DNA of 14,800 nucleotides, taken from Roseovarius sp. (GTDB taxonomy: Bacteria > Pseudomonadota > Alphaproteobacteria > Rhodobacterales > Rhodobacteraceae). Location of the stretch: assembly GCA_023260815.1 (NCBI GenBank), contig JALQUE010000288.1:1-14800 (forward strand), given 5' to 3'. The translations under genes and the position numbers were made by a program. The notes beneath the pieces were generated by a model. It saw only the letters and a list, made by a program, of their open reading frames with translations. It had not been told where the DNA came from and did no database searches. Positions 12,394 through 14,800 of this stretch are shown here, one piece after another. Each line of letters starts with the position of its first letter. Within the stretch, counting starts at the first letter, position 1.

Positions 12394-13233
12394 TTAAGGT
12401 TGCAGGCTGCGGGCAAGTGCGCAGAACTGCTCAAGCCCCACGGTCTCGGCGCGGTCGGTGGGCTGGATGCCGGCAGCGATCAGCCGATCTTCGAGATCCG
12501 GGGCGAGCCCCTTGAGCGCCGCGCGCAGCATCTTGCGGCGCTGGTTGAACGCCTTGGCCACCAGCCGTTCGAGAATGGCCGGATCGGCCGGATAGCGCGG
12601 TTCGGGCAGGGCGGTGATATGGACCACGGCGCTGGACACTTTGGGTGGTGGCGTGAAGGCCGAGGGCGGCAGGTGCATCACCATGCGCGCATCGCAGCGC
12701 CATTGAGCCAGCAGCGCGAGCCTGCCATAGGCTTTCGATCCGGGCTGCGCCACGATCCGTTCCGCCACTTCGCGTTGAAACATCAGGGTCAGACTGTCCC
12801 AGGCGGGGGGCCAATTTGCGGGTGTCAGCCAGCGGATCAGAAGCTCGGTGCCGACATTGTAGGGCAGGTTGGCGACCACCTTGATCGGTGGGGTCAGATG
12901 GGCGAGCGGATCGATTTGCAGCGCGTCGGCGTTCAGCACGGTCAGCCGACCGGGATAGGCCTGTGCGATCTCGTCAAGGGCGGGTAGGCAGCGGGCATCC
13001 TTTTCGACGGCAAGGACGTGGCGCGCGCCCTCAGCCAGCAGACCGCGTGTCAGTCCGCCGGGTCCAGGGCCGATTTCAAGCACATCGGCGCCGGTCAGGT
13101 CGCCGGCTGCGCGCGCGATCTTGGATGTCAGGTTGAGGTCCAAAAGGAAATTCTGACCAAGCGCCTTGCGCGCGCTGAGCCCATGCTGGGCGATGACGTC
13201 GCGCAGGGGGGGAAGGGTGTCTATGGCGCTCAT
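12394..13233 (-). CDS. rsmA: 16S rRNA (adenine1518-N6/adenine1519-N6)-dimethyltransferase
   Basis: This is a 279-residue KsgA/RsmA that dimethylates two adjacent adenines in helix 45 of 16S rRNA, a late 30S assembly step. The motifs are complete: K-A-L-G-Q-N-F-L (24-30), the SAM loop V-L-E-I-G-P-G-P-G-G-L-T-R (51-63), acidic V-E-K-D-A and the catalytic N122-L-P-Y125-N. The C-terminal helical domain has F-N-Q-R-R-K-M-L-R-A-A-L. ATG 13233 overlaps the pdxA stop by 4 nt (ATGA), so translation is coupled and no strong Shine-Dalgarno sequence is needed. It is the last gene of the surA-pdxA-rsmA operon. The 3' end is 46 nt from the IS630 element, and no intrinsic terminator is seen between them, so the element may have displaced it. 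Confidence 0.97.
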   Translation of the reverse strand: MSAIDTLPPLRDVIAQHGLSARKALGQNFLLDLNLTSKIARAAGDLTGADVLEIGPGPGGLTRGLLAEGARHVLAVEKDARCLPALDEIAQAYPGRLTVLNADALQIDPLAHLTPPIKVVANLPYNVGTELLIRWLTPANWPPAWDSLTLMFQREVAERIVAQPGSKAYGRLALLAQWRCDARMVMHLPPSAFTPPPKVSSAVVHITALPEPRYPADPAILERLVAKAFNQRRKMLRAALKGLAPDLEDRLIAAGIQPTDRAETVGLEQFCALARSLQP

Positions 13234-14210
13234 GCCGGTGCCGTGACCCGCGCTCCGCCCATGGCATGGGCCATTTTCAGGGCCTCGATCATCGACGATG
13301 GATTCGCAAGGTTGCGCCCGGCAATGTCCATCGCAGTGCCGTGATCCGGCGAGGTGCGGATGAATGGAAGTCCGAGGGTGATGTTCACACCCCGGTCAAA
13401 ATCCAGCGTCTTGATCGGGATCAGTGCTTGATCGTGATACATGCAGACAGCCGCATCGAAGCTGGCGCGCGCGCGATCATGAAACATCGTGTCCGCAGAC
13501 ATCGGACCGTGAAGATCAAGGCCGGTGGCGCGCATCCGGTCGAGCACGGGGGCGATCACGTCGATCTCTTCGCGGCCCATCGCGCCGCCTTCGCCGGCAT
13601 GGGGGTTGAGGCCCGCCACGGCGATCCTTGGCTGCGCGATGCCGAAATCGCGGATCAGCGCCTCATGGGTGATCTGCAGCGTGTCGTGCAGAAGGTCAGC
13701 CGTCAGCGCGGTTGGCACCTCGGACAGCGGGATATGGATGGTGGTGGGCACCACGCGCAGGGCAGGCGAGGCCAGCATCATCACGACGCGAGGGGTGCCG
13801 GCAAGAGCGGCCAGATATTCGGTGTGGCCCGGATAGGGGAACCCTGCGCCGTCCTGCAGAGCCTTCTTGTGGATCGGCGCGGTACACAGGGCGCGGGCCT
13901 GACCCGAGCGCACGAGGTCTACGCCGCGGGCGATCACGTCGATGACGGCCTGCGCATGGCGGGGATCGGGCGTCCCGGGCGTGGCTGGTCCGCCAAAGTC
14001 GTGGCGCAGCACCGGCAGGCCGCTGCGGGCGGCATCCCGGGCCTGCGAGGGATCGGTTATTTCGGCCACGGGCGTGCCGGGGGGCAGATGCGACGGGTCG
14101 CCGATCAACATGAAGGGCACATCAGCGCCAAGTGTGCGCCATGCCTTTGCCGCCAATTCCGGGCCGACCCCCGACGGTTCGCCGCAGCACAGCGCAACGG
14201 GGCCGGTCAT
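13230..14210 (-). CDS. pdxA: 4-hydroxythreonine-4-phosphate dehydrogenase
   Basis: This is a 326-residue NAD-dependent enzyme of the DXP-dependent pyridoxal 5'-phosphate pathway. It oxidises 4-phosphohydroxy-L-threonine; the product decarboxylates to the aminoacetone phosphate used by PdxJ. The N-terminal G-E-P-S-G-V-G-P-E-L is typical. The three divalent-metal histidines are H159 (T-T-I-H-I-P-L), H204 (G-L-N-P-H-A-G-E-G-G) and H259 (M-Y-H-D-Q-A-L-I-P), matching the ligands known from the E. coli enzyme. A-P-I-H-K-K and Y-P-G-H-T-E-Y-L complete the active site. It overlaps the surA stop by 4 nt at its start and rsmA by 4 nt at its end, so it sits in a tightly coupled operon of otherwise unrelated functions, the usual order in proteobacteria. 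Confidence 0.97.
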   Translation of the reverse strand: MTGPVALCCGEPSGVGPELAAKAWRTLGADVPFMLIGDPSHLPPGTPVAEITDPSQARDAARSGLPVLRHDFGGPATPGTPDPRHAQAVIDVIARGVDLVRSGQARALCTAPIHKKALQDGAGFPYPGHTEYLAALAGTPRVVMMLASPALRVVPTTIHIPLSEVPTALTADLLHDTLQITHEALIRDFGIAQPRIAVAGLNPHAGEGGAMGREEIDVIAPVLDRMRATGLDLHGPMSADTMFHDRARASFDAAVCMYHDQALIPIKTLDFDRGVNITLGLPFIRTSPDHGTAMDIAGRNLANPSSMIEALKMAHAMGGARVTAPA

Positions 14211-14500
14211 TCCAGCTCGACGATCCGCGCCTCGGCGCGCAACTGTGCGAGGTAGCCTTCGGCGAAGGAATCAAGCCGACGGTTGCGGATCAGATTTGTC
14301 AGTTGCTCGGCGGAGGGGCCTTCGCCTTCGAGCGCAGGCGTGCGACCGCAGAGCATCAGAAAGACAAGGGTTTGCCCATTCGATCGGGTGAGTGTCGTCG
14401 AGACTTCGCCGGGATCGAGCTTGGCGAGTTCGATCGCGATGTCCTGGGGCAGTTCGTCGGGCGCGTAGGAGCCACGCTCGAGAACCTCGGGGGGTTCTCC
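14207..14500 (-). CDS. surA: SurA-type peptidyl-prolyl isomerase/chaperone, C-terminal fragment
   Basis: About 98 residues of the C-terminal end remain: a P-P-E-V-L-E-R-G-S-Y-A-P segment, then D-E-L-P-Q-D-I-A-I-E-L-A-K-L-D-P-G-E-V-S-T-T-L-T-R-like sequence, V-F-L-M-L-C-G-R-T-P-A and Y-L-A-Q-L-R-A-E-A-R-I-V. This is the end of the parvulin domain and the C-terminal helix of the periplasmic outer-membrane-protein chaperone SurA. The call rests on these motifs and on the position directly upstream of pdxA, with a 4-nt overlap (stop 14207-14209, pdxA ATG 14208-14210). The N-terminal signal peptide, core domain and most of the parvulin domain are absent because unrelated rRNA sequence replaces them from about 14498-14507. 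The apparent start codon further upstream lies in rRNA and is not real. Confidence 0.85.
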   Translation of the reverse strand, partial: GEPPEVLERGSYAPDELPQDIAIELAKLDPGEVSTTLTRSNGQTLVFLMLCGRTPALEGEGPSAEQLTNLIRNRRLDSFAEGYLAQLRAEARIVELE

Positions 14501-14507
14501 TTTGGCG

Positions 14508-14720
<213 letters not shown>

Positions 14721-14800
14721 AATATAATCTAAACAAGTTAGCTTATATTCTTGATTGTTTAATCTTGACTTTTAAGTTTATTAGAAAGAACCGGTGATAA
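14721..14800 (-). promoter_or_regulatory. AT-rich 16S rRNA leader with a 7-bp inverted repeat and a boxA-like element
   Basis: The 80 bases upstream of the 16S 5' end are strikingly AT-rich compared with the rest of the window. An inverted repeat (TAAACAA at 14730-14736, TTGTTTA at 14755-14761) could be part of the leader processing stem. On the minus strand GGTTCTTTCTAA (14792-14781) resembles the boxA antitermination element of rRNA leaders; the match is imperfect. Confidence 0.45.

Noticed and set aside
13266..14255. Plus-strand 329-residue frame opposite pdxA
   Set aside because: It is antisense to a complete PdxA with all metal ligands and has no motif of its own.

Overview
The window is mainly one alphaproteobacterial chromosome segment, most like Rhodobacterales/Rhodobacteraceae. 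The evidence is the surA-pdxA-rsmA operon, the prfA-prmC-DUF4167 block, the typical DUF1499 and M15/DUF882 proteins, and GC-rich codon use. Both ends look foreign. Bases 1 to about 400 encode part of an SGNH-hydrolase-like protein of actinobacterial character, running in frame into the C-terminal half of a FliA-type sigma factor. Bases about 14508-14800 are the 5' end and AT-rich leader of a Campylobacterota (epsilonproteobacterial) 16S rRNA gene, joined to the C-terminal part of SurA through a short stretch that fits both sides. I read the contig as a chimera with two artificial joins and an alphaproteobacterial core from roughly 410 to 14500.

Layout of the core. (a) 410-7740 is a signalling and motility region: FliA C-terminus; a LuxR-type response regulator (minus strand); divergent from it, a small secreted SUOX-fold protein lacking the molybdenum-binding cysteine, followed with a 2-nt gap by a tripartite hybrid histidine kinase (HisKA-HATPase-REC-HPt); a Tat-exported M15/DUF882 peptidase (minus); and a soluble PAS chemoreceptor (minus) with a strong intrinsic terminator. 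(b) 7739-11160 is housekeeping: a DUF1499 protein, a small cysteine-rich secreted protein on the other strand, prfA and prmC overlapping by 4 nt, and the DUF4167 protein with an intrinsic terminator. (c) 11290-12346 is a complete IS630-family insertion sequence with 12-bp perfect terminal repeats and flanking TA. Its transposase lies in two frames joined at an A7 tract. (d) 12394-14500 is the minus-strand operon surA(partial)-pdxA-rsmA, whose genes overlap by 4 nt each.

How the genes fit together. The divergent regulator and the secreted-protein/kinase pair look like one phosphorelay: periplasmic partner, membrane hybrid kinase with its own HPt, then a LuxR-type output regulator. The 298-bp space between them has a sigma70-like promoter and a 9-bp motif repeated 30 bp apart; a third copy lies upstream of the chemoreceptor. 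This module is the best candidate here for something not well described. I found no CRISPR array, tRNA or defence system. All family calls come from reading motifs by eye; no database search was possible.
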